Of a stretch of DNA of 37,716 bases, positions 37,714 through 37,716 are shown in pieces. Location of the stretch: positions 1 through 37,716 of the forward strand of contig NZ_JAFIFD010000045.1 of NCBI RefSeq assembly GCF_020832205.1, in the 5' to 3' direction. The DNA comes from Exiguobacterium sp. (GTDB lineage: Bacteria > Bacillota > Bacilli > Exiguobacteriales > Exiguobacteriaceae). A model generated the notes under the pieces. The model had not been told where the DNA came from and did not search any database. It saw only the letters and a list, made by a program, of their open reading frames with translations. The first letter of the stretch is position 1. Each line of letters begins with the position of its first letter. A program made the translations under genes and the position numbers.

Positions 37714-37716
37714 AAA

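Noticed and set aside
1-37716. CRISPR arrays, prophage or integrated conjugative element
   Set aside because: No regularly spaced repeats, integrase, phage structural or conjugation genes were seen; only the TnpB element is mobile.

Overview
The window looks like ordinary chromosome from a Bacillota organism, most likely Exiguobacterium or a close relative within Bacilli. The basis is strong AGGAGG-type ribosome sites, TTGACA/TATAAT promoters, a CIRCE element before htpG, a PerR-like box before ahpC, cre-like sites before a secreted glucanase, moderately GC-rich genes, and short convergent gene pairs sharing bidirectional intrinsic terminators. The genus is inferred from overall character, not from a marker gene. 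I see no rRNA, tRNA, CRISPR array or prophage.

Layout. 1-1325: a solitary TnpB (IS200/IS605, IS1341-like) element with its hairpin right end, inserted about 10 bp past the stop of an orphan MNT nucleotidyltransferase gene. 1800-3490: a YxjI-like / Nudix / DUF1349 operon behind an ECF-sigma-like promoter. 3520-6111: a secreted GH16 beta-1,3-glucanase with three carbohydrate-binding modules, under a sigma-A promoter with two tandem cre-like operators. 6200-9200: AlkA-type DNA glycosylase, DegV fatty-acid-binding protein, histidine phosphatase and DUF2691 protein. A cluster of three perfect DnaA boxes lies at the 3' end of the phosphatase gene. 9360-12020: malate:quinone oxidoreductase, CarD-family regulator (promoter overlapped by a perfect palindrome that fits the GlnR/TnrA consensus) and a MarR regulator.

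12145-19770: DUF4236 protein, UDG-superfamily-like protein, SLC13/RCK transporter, a methionine-type ABC importer (metN-metI-metQ; the ATPase lacks its usual C-terminal sensor domain), an aldo/keto reductase and a small membrane protein. 19783-25030: ahpCF peroxide-defence operon, an AT-rich island with a ScoMcrA-like modification-dependent HNH endonuclease, and htpG under CIRCE. 25066-25332: a promoter, structured RNA and terminator, followed by an 18-codon open frame that looks like the fused start and end of a deleted glyoxalase (VOC) gene.

25335-37716: a divergent TetR/SDR pair sharing a palindromic operator, a DUF2314-DUF2185 protein, two paralogous three-helix membrane proteins 5 kb apart, RluF pseudouridine synthase, a C39-like cysteine-peptidase fold protein, a YjiH-type transporter and a luciferase-like monooxygenase. 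The end of the window holds a 1062-residue cyclic-di-GMP protein with the order PAS-GGDEF-EAL-GAF-GAF-GGDEF, followed by metallo-beta-lactamase-fold and GNAT genes.

The best leads for new biology are the leader RNA plus gutted VOC gene, the double-GGDEF/EAL fusion, the off-origin DnaA-box cluster, the carD operator palindrome and the AT-rich restriction island. No large uncharacterised multi-gene system is evident.
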